Positions 15,453-23,502 of a DNA stretch of 64,000 bases are shown here, in pieces. Source of the stretch: DAIDKA01 sp035943195. GTDB lineage: Bacteria; Pseudomonadota; Gammaproteobacteria; Steroidobacterales; Steroidobacteraceae. The first letter of the stretch is position 1. Each line of letters starts with the position of its first letter. The position numbers and the translations under genes were made by a program. The stretch lies in contig DASZCK010000066.1 in assembly GCA_035943195.1 (NCBI GenBank), forward strand, positions 18,378-82,377. The letters run 5' to 3'. The notes beneath the pieces were generated by a model. It was not told the DNA's origin. It ran no database searches and worked only from the letters and a program-made list of their open reading frames with translations.

Positions 15453-16264
15453 TGGATGCGCAAGTGAAATCCGACCTGCCGCAGTCGGTGAACCTGGCCC
15501 AGGTGAACTGGTGCGGCTTCAAGACCATCATCATCCGCGAATACGGCCGCATCATCCGTATCTGGGGCCAGACCCTGGTGCCGCCGGCGGTGCAGGCGAC
15601 CTTGTACTTCACCATCTTCGGCAGCGTGATAGGCAGCCGTGTGGGGCAGATGGGAGGTTACAACTACCTGCAGTTCATAGCGCCCGGCCTCATCATGATG
15701 AGCGTGATCCAGAACTCCTACGGCAATGTCGTCGCATCGTTCTTCGGCGCGAAATTCGGCAAGCACATCGAGGAACTGCTGGTCTCACCGCTCCCCAACT
15801 GGCTCATCGTCGCCGGCTACGTGGCCGGCGGCCTGCTGCGCGGCCTGCTGGTAGGGAGCGTCGTGACGGTGGTCACGCTGCTGTTCGCCAAACTCCATGT
15901 ACTGCACCCGTTGATCATCATCGGCGCCGCGGTCTTCACTTCCATCGTGTTCGCGTTGGGTGGCTTCATCAATGCGCTCTTGGCCAAGAACTTCGACCAG
16001 GTGAACTGGATCCCCACCTTCGTGCTCACGCCGCTCACCTACTTTGCCGGCACCTTCTATTCGATCCACATCCTGCCGCACTGGGCGCAGACGGTGTCCT
16101 ACGCCAACCCCATTATGTATATGGTGAATGCCTTCCGCTTTGGGTTCTTCGGCGTCTCGGATGTGAATATTCCGGCGGCCTTCACCATCACCATTGGTCT
16201 CGCGGTGGCGCTGTTCACGACTGCGGTCATGATGATGAACGTGGGGCGCGGCATCCGCGATTGA
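15452..16264 (+). CDS. ABC-2 type transporter permease (YadH-like)
   Basis: Six-helix ABC-2 membrane component, 270 residues, which pairs with the ATPase encoded just upstream. It has a cytoplasmic amphipathic start (VNWCGFKTIIIREYGRIIR), then membrane segments separated by short loops, an EELLVSPLPNW segment characteristic of the family, and a final helix (FTITIGLAVALFTTAVMMM). The genes overlap by one base, so they are coupled. Export of a lipid, polysaccharide or drug-like compound is typical of the family; the actual cargo is unknown. Confidence 0.92.
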   Translation: MDAQVKSDLPQSVNLAQVNWCGFKTIIIREYGRIIRIWGQTLVPPAVQATLYFTIFGSVIGSRVGQMGGYNYLQFIAPGLIMMSVIQNSYGNVVASFFGAKFGKHIEELLVSPLPNWLIVAGYVAGGLLRGLLVGSVVTVVTLLFAKLHVLHPLIIIGAAVFTSIVFALGGFINALLAKNFDQVNWIPTFVLTPLTYFAGTFYSIHILPHWAQTVSYANPIMYMVNAFRFGFFGVSDVNIPAAFTITIGLAVALFTTAVMMMNVGRGIRD

Positions 16265-16353
16265 GACCCGGTTCACGTCTGGTGTGCGTGGCAACAAAAA
16301 CTTCACCATTCAGTCACTGAATCGCCTTGCAGCATTGCGAGGCTGTCGGCCTC

Positions 16354-16893
16354 ATGAAGGCCGGAACTTTAAGCACCTTCGTGGCACGAGTTGACGCTGC
16401 CGAGTTCGGCATCTGCCGGACCGTCAACGCGTTGAGCCTTCGTCCGCGGGTGCGTCGGTCCTTCCAGGTGGTCAGCCGCCTGGGCGATGGCCTGATCTGG
16501 TATGCCCTGATGCTGTCGCTGCTGCTGGTGCGGGGGCGCACGGCGCTGCGGCCGGTGCTGGTGATGGCAGTGGTCGGTGTCATCGGCGTGGCGCTTTACA
16601 AGCTCCTCAAGAACACCCTGGTGCGCGAACGGCCGTTCATCACCCACCGCGGCATCTCCTTGCATGGCGCGCCGCTGGACCGCTACAGCTTTCCCTCCGG
16701 CCATACCCTGCACGCCGTAGCCTTCACCTGGCAGGCCGTGGCCCACTTTCCCGAGCTCGGCTGGGTGCTGGTGCCGCTCACCTCCCTGGTGGCCGCCTCG
16801 CGCGTGGTGCTTGGACTGCACTATCCCACCGACGTGCTGGTGGGCGGCGCCATCGGCGGCCTGCTGGCGCAACTGGGTCTGGCACTGGGCTGA
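16354..16893 (+). CDS. PAP2 family phosphatase
   Basis: Integral-membrane phosphatase of the phosphatidic acid phosphatase 2 superfamily, acting on lipid phosphates such as undecaprenyl diphosphate or phosphatidate. All three catalytic motifs are visible: KLLKNTLVRERP, FPSGHTLH and SRVVLGLHYPTD, with several membrane helices between them. 179 residues from ATG 16354, which has GAGG upstream; a TTG at 16327 would add nine residues. It stands between the ABC exporter and a receiver-domain gene on the same strand. Confidence 0.85.
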   Translation: MKAGTLSTFVARVDAAEFGICRTVNALSLRPRVRRSFQVVSRLGDGLIWYALMLSLLLVRGRTALRPVLVMAVVGVIGVALYKLLKNTLVRERPFITHRGISLHGAPLDRYSFPSGHTLHAVAFTWQAVAHFPELGWVLVPLTSLVAASRVVLGLHYPTDVLVGGAIGGLLAQLGLALG

Positions 16894-16959
16894 GGCCGTC
16901 GGCGTTCCGCGACGTTCCCGGTGGCGGGATCGGCGTGCCAACTACGCTACACTTGGGTC

Positions 16960-18249
16960 ATGGGTAAGCGCGCGTTGATCGTAGACGACTCAAAGTCGGC
17001 ACGACTGTCACTGGCCCGTATTCTGCAGAAGCATGCCATCGAGGTGGACACGGCCGAGTCGGCCGAGCTCGCCATCGAGTATCTCGCCACCCATCGCCCC
17101 GACGCCATCTTCATGGATCACATGATGGCGGGGATGGACGGCCTGCAGGCCGTGCAGATCATCAAGAACAATCCGCGCACCGCCACCATTCCGATCATGA
17201 TGTACACCTCCCAGGAAGGGGAACTGTACGTGGGGCAGGCGCGCGCGTTGGGTGCCATCGGCGTATTACCCAAGCAGATCAAGCCGGCGGATGTCACCAA
17301 GGTGCTCTACCAGCTGAACCTGGCGGCGGACCGCCGCAGCAACGAGCAAGGAAGCTTCCGGCCCGTGGAGCTGATCGGCGCCGCGAATGACGACCAGCAT
17401 CACACCAGCACGCACCCTTCGCTTTATACCGAGGGCACGCTGCGCGAACAGCTGCTTGATCTGCGCCGCACCGTGCTCAGCGGCTTCGACAGCCAGGGTG
17501 ACCGGCTGCTGGCCGACATGCGCACCGTCCTGCACGAGCAGCAGCCGCGCAGCGCACCCGAGGAAGCATTGGCACAGCGCGCCGCCTGGCTGCCGTGGCT
17601 GCTGGTGGCCGCGCTGGCGGGTGCCTGCGTCGTGCTGGCAGGCGTCAATTCTGCGCAAAGCTCGCGCCTGTCCGCGGTAGAGACGGACCTCACGCAGCTC
17701 AAGGCCGCTTCGCTGCCGAGCGCTGCCGTGCTGTCCGAAGTTGCGACCGCATCCGCGCCGGACCTGGCAGTGCCCGCCGCACCTCAGGCGCCAGCCGCCA
17801 CCATCAAGCCCATCGTCCAAACCGTACCCTACGGCGCCGAGCCCTTCAGCGGCACCCGCCTGGATGCCATACGGCAGCTTTTTGACCGGCTCACGGCGCA
17901 GGGTTTTCAAGGCAATGTCGATATTCGCACCTATGCCGGCCGGTTCTGCCTGGTGGGCAACGCCGCCGAGGGCTATTCGTTGGCGCCGGATGACCTGCCG
18001 TACGCCCGCTGTGACATGGTTTCCGGCGGCCCCAGTGATCAGGCGGCGAGCGCGGTGCGCATACCCGTGGTGCTGGCGGATCTCATGGGCGCCCTGCGCG
18101 CCGGCAGTCACGAGCAGATCCACGTGCAGGTGAGCGGTGGCGATGGCACCGGCAGTGCCGGTTATCCGCCGGTGTCCGATTCGTTGACGGCCGGGGAATG
18201 GAACCGCATCGCCAGCGCCAACAACCGGATCGAGATCCACTTCCGCTAG
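16960..18249 (+). CDS. Receiver-domain protein anchored in the membrane
   Basis: 429 residues from ATG 16960, placed directly before the first strand of the receiver fold (MGKRALIVDDSKSARLSL). Residues 1-120 are a complete CheY-like receiver: acidic pair at 9-10, phospho-acceptor Asp53 (IFMDHMM) and Lys in VLPKQIKP. After a linker there is one membrane segment (WLPWLLVAALAGACVVLAG, about 210-230), an Ala/Pro-rich stretch and a C-terminal domain of about 130 residues, presumably periplasmic, with no known output motif. There is no DNA-binding domain. This arrangement, a phosphorylatable receiver joined through the membrane to a periplasmic module, is unusual. No histidine kinase lies next to it. 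Confidence 0.75.
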   Translation: MGKRALIVDDSKSARLSLARILQKHAIEVDTAESAELAIEYLATHRPDAIFMDHMMAGMDGLQAVQIIKNNPRTATIPIMMYTSQEGELYVGQARALGAIGVLPKQIKPADVTKVLYQLNLAADRRSNEQGSFRPVELIGAANDDQHHTSTHPSLYTEGTLREQLLDLRRTVLSGFDSQGDRLLADMRTVLHEQQPRSAPEEALAQRAAWLPWLLVAALAGACVVLAGVNSAQSSRLSAVETDLTQLKAASLPSAAVLSEVATASAPDLAVPAAPQAPAATIKPIVQTVPYGAEPFSGTRLDAIRQLFDRLTAQGFQGNVDIRTYAGRFCLVGNAAEGYSLAPDDLPYARCDMVSGGPSDQAASAVRIPVVLADLMGALRAGSHEQIHVQVSGGDGTGSAGYPPVSDSLTAGEWNRIASANNRIEIHFR

Positions 18250-18257
18250 GGACAGCC

Positions 18258-19256
18258 GTGGAAGCCACACTGGAATACGCCCAGGAGAGGGGCTTCAGGC
18301 CGCCCTGGTGGCTGCGTAATGCGCATGTCCAGTCCATCCTCCCCAGCCTCGCGCTGCGCCGTGCCTTGGTGCGTCGGCGCTGCGCCCCCGTGCTCGGACA
18401 CAGCCGTCCACTGATCCTGGACTGCGGTGAGGGCGTTCGCCTGCTCGCGCACCACACGCCCGCACTCATGCCCAATCCCACCGGGGCCGTGGTGATGCTG
18501 CACGGCTGGGAAGGCGACACCAATGCCATGTACATGCTGGCCCTGGCGCGGCGGCTGCTGGTCAGCGGCTTTGAAATCCTGCGTCTGAACCTTCGCGATC
18601 ATGGTGGCACCCAGGCGCTGAATCCGGGACTGTTCCACTCCTGCCTGTTGCCGGAAGTCATCGGCGCCGTGCAGCGCGCCCAGGAGCTCTTCAGCGGCCT
18701 GCCGCTGCACCTGGCGGGTTTCTCGCTGGGCGGCAATTTTCTGCTGCGCGTGGCTGCCGATGCCCCGCAGGCGGGGTTGCGGATCGCGAGTGTCGTGGCC
18801 ATCTCGCCGGTGCTCGAGCCACGCATCACACTGGCCGCCATCGAATCCGGCCTGAGCCTCTACCACCGGTATTTCGTGCGCAAGTGGAGCACGTCGTTGC
18901 GCGCCAAGCAGCGCGCCTGGCCGAAGCTCTACCGGTTCAACGACATGGGGGGATTCGTCAGCCTGCGGCAGATGACGGCCGCCCTGGTCGCGCGCCATAC
19001 CCAGTACCGCTCGTTGGAAGAGTATCTGGATGGTTATTCAATCACCGGCCGGCGGCTCGCCGGACTCACGGTCCCCTCGACCATCATCACGGCCGTCGAC
19101 GATCCGATCGTGCCGGTGGCGGACATCACGCGCCTTGCGGCCTCATCCCAGCTGCGCGCCCTGGTAACGCCATTCGGCGGTCACTGCGGCTTTCTGACGG
19201 GACTGACCGGGGATACCTGGGCCGAGAATGCGGTGGTGGCGCGGCTCACCGGCTGA
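18258..19256 (+). CDS. Alpha/beta hydrolase, YheT family
   Basis: Serine hydrolase of the YheT/ABHD1-3 group (esterase or lipase-like; physiological substrate not established). A GTG start at 18258 is chosen: it follows the previous stop by 8 bases and has AGGGA 6 bases upstream. It has oxyanion-side sequence MLHGWEGD, nucleophile elbow GFSLGG near residue 157, an Asp in AVDDPIVP and a His in FGGHCGF, so the triad is complete. 333 residues, a normal length. It is probably transcribed together with the receiver-domain gene. Confidence 0.88.
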   Translation: MEATLEYAQERGFRPPWWLRNAHVQSILPSLALRRALVRRRCAPVLGHSRPLILDCGEGVRLLAHHTPALMPNPTGAVVMLHGWEGDTNAMYMLALARRLLVSGFEILRLNLRDHGGTQALNPGLFHSCLLPEVIGAVQRAQELFSGLPLHLAGFSLGGNFLLRVAADAPQAGLRIASVVAISPVLEPRITLAAIESGLSLYHRYFVRKWSTSLRAKQRAWPKLYRFNDMGGFVSLRQMTAALVARHTQYRSLEEYLDGYSITGRRLAGLTVPSTIITAVDDPIVPVADITRLAASSQLRALVTPFGGHCGFLTGLTGDTWAENAVVARLTG

Positions 19257-19264
19257 TGCCGCGC

Positions 19265-19660
19265 TCAACGCGCGCGCTTCTCCTCGAAATTGACGATGGG
19301 CTCGCCGCTGGTCACGGTGACCTCTCCTTCGATGACGGCGCCCTTCGCGATCGCGAGACTGCGCGCGGTGACGCGGCCACGAATCTGCGCGGTGGCGCGG
19401 ATCTCGAGTTTCTCATCAACCCGCAAGGCGCCGACGATGGCGCCGGCGACCACGCCGCTGCGCGCATGCACTTCACCTTCCCAGCGTGCGCCAGCGGCCA
19501 CGCTCAACGCCCCTTTGACGTCACCGTCGCCGCGTACCTGGCCGCACATCACCAGCGCGCCGGGCACCTCAAAATCGCCGGTCACGCGGCTGCCGGCGGC
19601 CACATACGTGGGCGCGGCACCCATCTGGTCCAGCAATCGCCGCTTGGGTGTGTCCGCCAT
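19265..19660 (-). CDS. Bactofilin (second copy)
   Basis: 131 residues with the bactofilin beta-helix (GDFEVPGALVMCGQVRGDGD onward, many G-x-V-x-G/A turns) and short tails. It has no long Pro-rich N-terminus, unlike the bactofilin at 13293-13814, so the two are different paralogues. It converges on the YheT-type hydrolase (8 bases between the stops). The upstream side faces the sigma-54 promoter region, but that promoter points away from it. Confidence 0.88.
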   Translation of the reverse strand: MADTPKRRLLDQMGAAPTYVAAGSRVTGDFEVPGALVMCGQVRGDGDVKGALSVAAGARWEGEVHARSGVVAGAIVGALRVDEKLEIRATAQIRGRVTARSLAIAKGAVIEGEVTVTSGEPIVNFEEKRAR

Positions 19661-19798
19661 GGCTTACCTGTTTGATGAAACGAATCGGCAAATATGTTGC
19701 CGCAGCGGCGCGCGCAATGGTTGCCGGGCCCTGGGCAACTGTGACGTGTGCACGGCTAAATGGCCCGCCAGTGACGACATAAGCACGAACGGTCCATT

Positions 19799-19817
19799 TC
19801 TGACACATTACGTCAGA
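19799..19817 (+). promoter_or_regulatory. Possible enhancer site, TCTGAC-N7-GTCAGA
   Basis: Perfect 6-bp inverted repeat with a 7-base spacer, centred about 90 bases upstream of the predicted start of the sigma-54 transcript, the usual distance for an enhancer-binding activator. Confidence 0.35.
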
Positions 19818-19872
19818 TGCGTCGGCCGGGCCGTATATCTGTAAGTGCCGGAAAAACAAGTACTTTAAACAT

Positions 19873-19887
19873 TGGCACAGCCTTTGC
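19873..19887 (+). promoter_or_regulatory. Sigma-54 (RpoN) promoter, -24/-12
   Basis: TGGCAC (19873-19878), five bases, then TTGC (19884-19887). This agrees with the -24/-12 consensus including the invariant GG and GC at the right spacing; the base after TGGCAC is A instead of G. The expected start is near 19899. No ORF follows before a terminator at 19938-19975. Confidence 0.65.
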
Positions 19888-19898
19888 TTTGAGACACT

Positions 19899-19975
19899 CA
19901 CGACGCGAACAACTCCCCCGGTGTTCGCTTTCGAACTGGCCGCGATGCGCATTCAAGCGCTCGCGGCCTTTTTTT
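19899..19975 (+). ncRNA. Candidate sigma-54-dependent small RNA, about 77 nt
   Basis: Bounded by the predicted start of the -24/-12 promoter and by a T-run. It folds into two stem-loops. The first has GCGAACA (19905-19911) pairing perfectly with TGTTCGC (19922-19928) around the loop ACTCCCCCGG, whose CUCCCCC is complementary to GGGGGAG, a Shine-Dalgarno-like sequence. The second is the terminator hairpin. Small RNAs that use C-rich loops to mask ribosome binding sites are known in xanthomonads and alphaproteobacteria. I do not recognise this one. There is no coding potential in the interval. Confidence 0.5.
19938..19975 (+). terminator. Rho-independent terminator
   Basis: GGCCGCGA (19938-19945) pairs with TCGCGGCC (19961-19968), followed by seven T (19969-19975). 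No gene ends just upstream on the plus strand, so it most likely terminates the candidate small RNA. Confidence 0.8.
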
Positions 19976-20195
19976 AGCCTGCCGTGAACGGAGCTGCCCG
20001 CAACCCCCTAATTAGCAAGGAAATGGCGCAAAACAAGCCTTTTTCGCGCGATTTGCCTGTGAACAAACCTTAACCGAGCGGGTCTACTGTGGTGTCCGCG
20101 GCGGAGGCAGGCAGGGGTTAAAATTCCGCTGCGGGCATCTCTGCCAGCTTCCGTCCCGGCCGCCCTGGCCGGTCCGACCACCTTTCGGGGAATAC

Positions 20196-21530
20196 ATGAA
20201 CAGGCCAGGCTTACCGCCGCTGCCGCGCCGTCTGTCGGCCCCCGCCGTCCATGCGCCCGCACGGGTGCCCGGCCAGGCGGCGGTGCGCTCGCAGGTTTTG
20301 GAAAATGGACTGAAGATTATCGTCTGGTCGGATCATTCCATTCCCAGCGTTGCCCTTCACAACTGGGTGCGGGTCGGCAGCCGCAACGAAGTACCGGGAC
20401 TCACCGGCCTCGCACATTTCTTCGAGCATATGATGTTCAACGGCACGGCCCGCCACGGCGCCGGCGAATTCGACCGCCTGATGGAAGCTCAGGGCGGTTC
20501 CAACAATGCCTTCACTTGCGATGACGTCACGGTCTATCAGGACTGGTTCCCGCGCGGCGCGCTGGATCTGGTGTTTGAACTGGAAGCCGACCGCATCCAG
20601 GGTCTGAGCCTGGATCCGGCGCTGATCGAGAGCGAGCGCGGCGTGGTCCACTCAGAACGCCTGCTGCGGGTCGAAGACAACAACGCGGGCTATCTGAGTG
20701 AACAGGTTCAGGCCGAGGCGTTCCTCGTGCACCCCTATCGGTTTCCAACCATCGGGCTGCCGGCCGACATCAAGAGTTGGACCGCGCAGGACCTGTGGGC
20801 GTTCTATCGCACCTACTACGCGCCCAACAACCAGACCATCGTGCTGGTGGGCGACGTGAGTCACGAGGAGGCCTTCGCCCTGGCGCGACGTCATTTGGCC
20901 AAACTGCCGCGCCAGCCACAGCCACCGGCCATTCTGGTTCGTGAGCCCGAGCAGCTGGGTGAACGTCGCGTCGTCGTGCGCCGCGCCGCGCAGATGGCCC
21001 TCCTGCAGTACGCCTACAAGGCGCCGGCGGCCGCAGATCCCCTGGGGCCGGCACTGAATCTGCTGCTGACGGCGCTGACGGACGGCAATGCCTCGCGCCT
21101 GCACCGGCTGCTGGTCGAGCAGCGCATGATCGCGCAGGACGTGGCCGCCGAATGGCATCAGGGCTTTGATCCCTCGTTGTGCTGGTTCTGGTTCACGCTG
21201 GCCGAGGGCGTGGATCCGCATACGGCACGTGACCTCATCGATGCCGAACTCGCCGGCATCGCCGCCGCGGGAATCGACGCGGCGGACCTGCAGCGCGCCG
21301 GCAACCTCAACGCCGCGGCGTTCTGGAAGCAACTCGCGACCATCGATGGCAAGGCCCATCTGCTCGGCGAGTTCGAGGCGCTGCGCGGGGGCTGGCAGCA
21401 GCTGTTCCAGGCGCCGGCGCGCCACGCCGAAGTGACGCGCGAGCAGATCGCCGCGGCCGCGCGCCTGCTGCTCAATCCCCGGCGCCGCACCGTCGGCATG
21501 CTGCTGCCGCAGGCGCAGGGCGAGTCGTGA
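20196..21530 (+). CDS. M16 family zinc peptidase (active subunit)
   Basis: Insulinase/pitrilysin-type metallopeptidase, 444 residues. The inverted zinc motif HFFEH lies in LTGLAHFFEHMMFNGTARHG near residue 72, with a downstream Glu ligand in ESERGVVHSE near 145. No signal peptide is evident (it starts MNRPGLPPLPRRLS). It overlaps the second M16 gene by four bases. Such pairs form heterodimers in which only one subunit carries the zinc site. Substrates are usually peptides; in some bacteria they process or degrade signal or targeting peptides. Confidence 0.92.
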   Translation: MNRPGLPPLPRRLSAPAVHAPARVPGQAAVRSQVLENGLKIIVWSDHSIPSVALHNWVRVGSRNEVPGLTGLAHFFEHMMFNGTARHGAGEFDRLMEAQGGSNNAFTCDDVTVYQDWFPRGALDLVFELEADRIQGLSLDPALIESERGVVHSERLLRVEDNNAGYLSEQVQAEAFLVHPYRFPTIGLPADIKSWTAQDLWAFYRTYYAPNNQTIVLVGDVSHEEAFALARRHLAKLPRQPQPPAILVREPEQLGERRVVVRRAAQMALLQYAYKAPAAADPLGPALNLLLTALTDGNASRLHRLLVEQRMIAQDVAAEWHQGFDPSLCWFWFTLAEGVDPHTARDLIDAELAGIAAAGIDAADLQRAGNLNAAAFWKQLATIDGKAHLLGEFEALRGGWQQLFQAPARHAEVTREQIAAAARLLLNPRRRTVGMLLPQAQGES

Positions 21531-22894
21531 AATCCTCCATCGCCCGCATCGTCGAGTTGCACTCCAGGAGTTTTGGGGTGCCGGCGCATGAGCGCATCGT
21601 GCTCCCCAATGGCCTGACCCTGCTGATCGTGCCGCGGCGGGAGCTACCGCTGGTGGCGTTTCAGCTGCTGCTGCGCGGCGGCGCTCTGGGAGATCCGGTG
21701 GGTCGCGCCGGTGTTGCGAGTCTCACCGCCGGCCTTTTGGACAAGGGCGCGGGCGAGCGCGATGCGGCGGCCTTCGCCCACAGTGTCGAAGGAGCCGGCG
21801 GCAGTTTCGCGGCCAGTGCCGGGCCGGAGTGCATCAGCGTCAGCGGCCAGTTCCTGGCCCATGATCAGGAGCTGATGCTGGAATTGCTGGCCGACGCCGT
21901 CATGGCGCCGCGCTTTGCTGCGGCCGAGTTTGCGCGCCAGCGGCTGCGACAGATCGGCCATATCCGTTCGCTCAAGGACTCCGATCCATCCGAGCTCCTG
22001 TCGCAGTACGGCCGCGGTCTGCTGTTTCGCGACCATCCCTATGGTCAGCCGGCCACCGGTGGCGAGGACTCGTTGCAGGCGATCACGCTGCGCGATGTGA
22101 TCGCGTATCACCGCGCGCACATCGGCGCTGACGGGGCGGCGCTGGTTTTGGCCGGTGACATCGATGCCGCGTGGCTGAAAGTGCAAGTCACGCGACGTTT
22201 CGGTGCCTGGGGGCCCGCGGCGGCGGCGCTGCCCGCGGTCGCGCCTACCGTGAAGCTGCGACGGCGCCGGGTGCTGCTGGTCGACGCTCCGGGTTCGGCG
22301 CAATCCTATTTCTGGCTGGGGGCGACGGGCCTGGACCGGGCCTATCCGCGGCGCGCCGCGCTCGACCTGGTGAATTCGCTGTTCGGCGGGCGCTTCACAT
22401 CGCTTCTGAATACCGAGCTGCGCATCAGGACCGGCCTGTCATACGGCGCGGGATCCGGGTTCACGCGTGGCCGGGTAGCCGGTGAGTTCGCCATTCGCAG
22501 CTACGCGGAAACCCGGCACACCGTGCGGGCGATTGACCTGGCATTGAAGACACTTGCAGGGCTGAAACGCGCGGGCATTAGCCAGGCCATGCTGGACTCG
22601 GCGCGCTCCTACGTGGTGGGGCAGTACCCCATGAACCTGGAAACCGCGGCGGACTGGGCCGCACAGCTGGCGGAGCTGGAACTTTACGGACTGGATGCCG
22701 GGTATATCGAGGGCTACGGTCCGGCGCTGCGCCGTGCCAGCCTGCAGGATGCCCGCGAGGTCATCGACCAGGCCTTTCCGCTCGGGCGGCAGCTGGCCCT
22801 GGTGGTGATCGGTGATGCGGCCCAGGTACGTGCGCGCCTCGAGCGCTACGGACCGGTGCAACAGCTGGCCCTGGCCGCCGGCAGCTTCACCTGA
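21527..22894 (+). CDS. M16 family peptidase, non-catalytic partner
   Basis: 455 residues with the M16 fold but without an HxxEH motif; the equivalent position reads GVASLTAGLLDKGAGERDA. It should be the structural subunit of the heterodimer with the 20196-21530 product and contributes an R/Y pair in the C-terminal domain (RTGLSYGAGSGF). It starts at a GTG that overlaps the stop of the partner (GTGA), so the two are translationally coupled. A strong hairpin follows its stop. Confidence 0.9.
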   Translation: MKSSIARIVELHSRSFGVPAHERIVLPNGLTLLIVPRRELPLVAFQLLLRGGALGDPVGRAGVASLTAGLLDKGAGERDAAAFAHSVEGAGGSFAASAGPECISVSGQFLAHDQELMLELLADAVMAPRFAAAEFARQRLRQIGHIRSLKDSDPSELLSQYGRGLLFRDHPYGQPATGGEDSLQAITLRDVIAYHRAHIGADGAALVLAGDIDAAWLKVQVTRRFGAWGPAAAALPAVAPTVKLRRRRVLLVDAPGSAQSYFWLGATGLDRAYPRRAALDLVNSLFGGRFTSLLNTELRIRTGLSYGAGSGFTRGRVAGEFAIRSYAETRHTVRAIDLALKTLAGLKRAGISQAMLDSARSYVVGQYPMNLETAADWAAQLAELELYGLDAGYIEGYGPALRRASLQDAREVIDQAFPLGRQLALVVIGDAAQVRARLERYGPVQQLALAAGSFT

Positions 22895-22904
22895 TCAGAC
22901 GGAA

Positions 22905-22931
22905 ACGGCGCGTCTTGGGCGGACGCGCCGT
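22905..22931. terminator. Hairpin after the M16 pair
   Basis: A 10-bp perfect stem (ACGGCGCGTC / GACGCGCCGT) with a 7-base loop, 11 bases after the stop of the second M16 gene and between convergent genes. No T-run follows, so it may act on both strands or only stabilise the 3' ends. Confidence 0.5.
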
Positions 22932-22978
22932 CTCGCGGACTCCCCTTTGGGCTCATTGTTCTTGTCTCTGGTTGAGGC

Positions 22979-23398
22979 TCATTCGCCCGACAGGCGGGTG
23001 AGAACGGCGCGATTGGCGTAGGCCACCGCCAGCGCGTCCTGATGGGCCAGGTGCTCCTGCAGTGATACGCCGAAGGGGTCCAGGCGCGCCATGACGATGG
23101 CCTCGTCGCAGGCTTCGTGGGCCTCATCTAGTTGCCCGGTCGCGACGTAGGCCACGCACAGGTTGGTGCTGGCGGCGACTTCGTCCCGGTCAAAGTCCCC
23201 GGTGTGAGGCGCCAATCTCTCAATGACGGCAGCATATTCACCCGCCAGCAGCTGGACACCCGCCGCGCCATCGCCGTACCCGGACAACACGAGCTTGCCT
23301 GGCGCCGCTGCGGCGCGTGCGGCCGAGGCGGCTAGTACCGAGGCTGCCAGCGCCGCCGCGATGGGCAATCGCGCACTCTTCAGTCGTTGCAGTTTCAT
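22979..23398 (-). CDS. Exported small TPR-like protein
   Basis: 139 residues with an Ala-rich signal peptide (LPIAAALAASVLAASAARA) and a mature part of paired helices: LLAGEYAAVIERLAPHTGD, then STNLCVAYVATGQLDEAHEACDEAIVMA, then HQDALAVAYANRAVLTRLSGE. The spacing fits about two tetratricopeptide repeats. Function unknown. An inverted repeat (GTGCACC at 23431, GGTGCAC at 23447) lies about 35 bases upstream of the start and could be an operator. It is divided from the LysR gene upstream on the same strand by about 100 bases. Confidence 0.7.
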   Translation of the reverse strand: MKLQRLKSARLPIAAALAASVLAASAARAAAAPGKLVLSGYGDGAAGVQLLAGEYAAVIERLAPHTGDFDRDEVAASTNLCVAYVATGQLDEAHEACDEAIVMARLDPFGVSLQEHLAHQDALAVAYANRAVLTRLSGE

Positions 23399-23502
23399 GA
23401 TGGGACTCCTTGGGTCTTGCAGTGTTTACGGTGCACCACCTGCTGGGGTGCACGAACAGGCTAGGAGTCCTGCTGCTATGGAACAAACGAAGAGATTTGC
23501 GG

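Larger units (their letters stand above)
19661..20195. other. Intergenic region holding a candidate small RNA locus
   Basis: About 535 bases without a credible coding frame. The right half carries a sigma-54-type promoter, two hairpins and a T-run (listed separately). The rest should hold the promoters of the bactofilin (-) and the M16 peptidase (+). Bases 19976-20195 show no other clear element. Confidence 0.5.
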
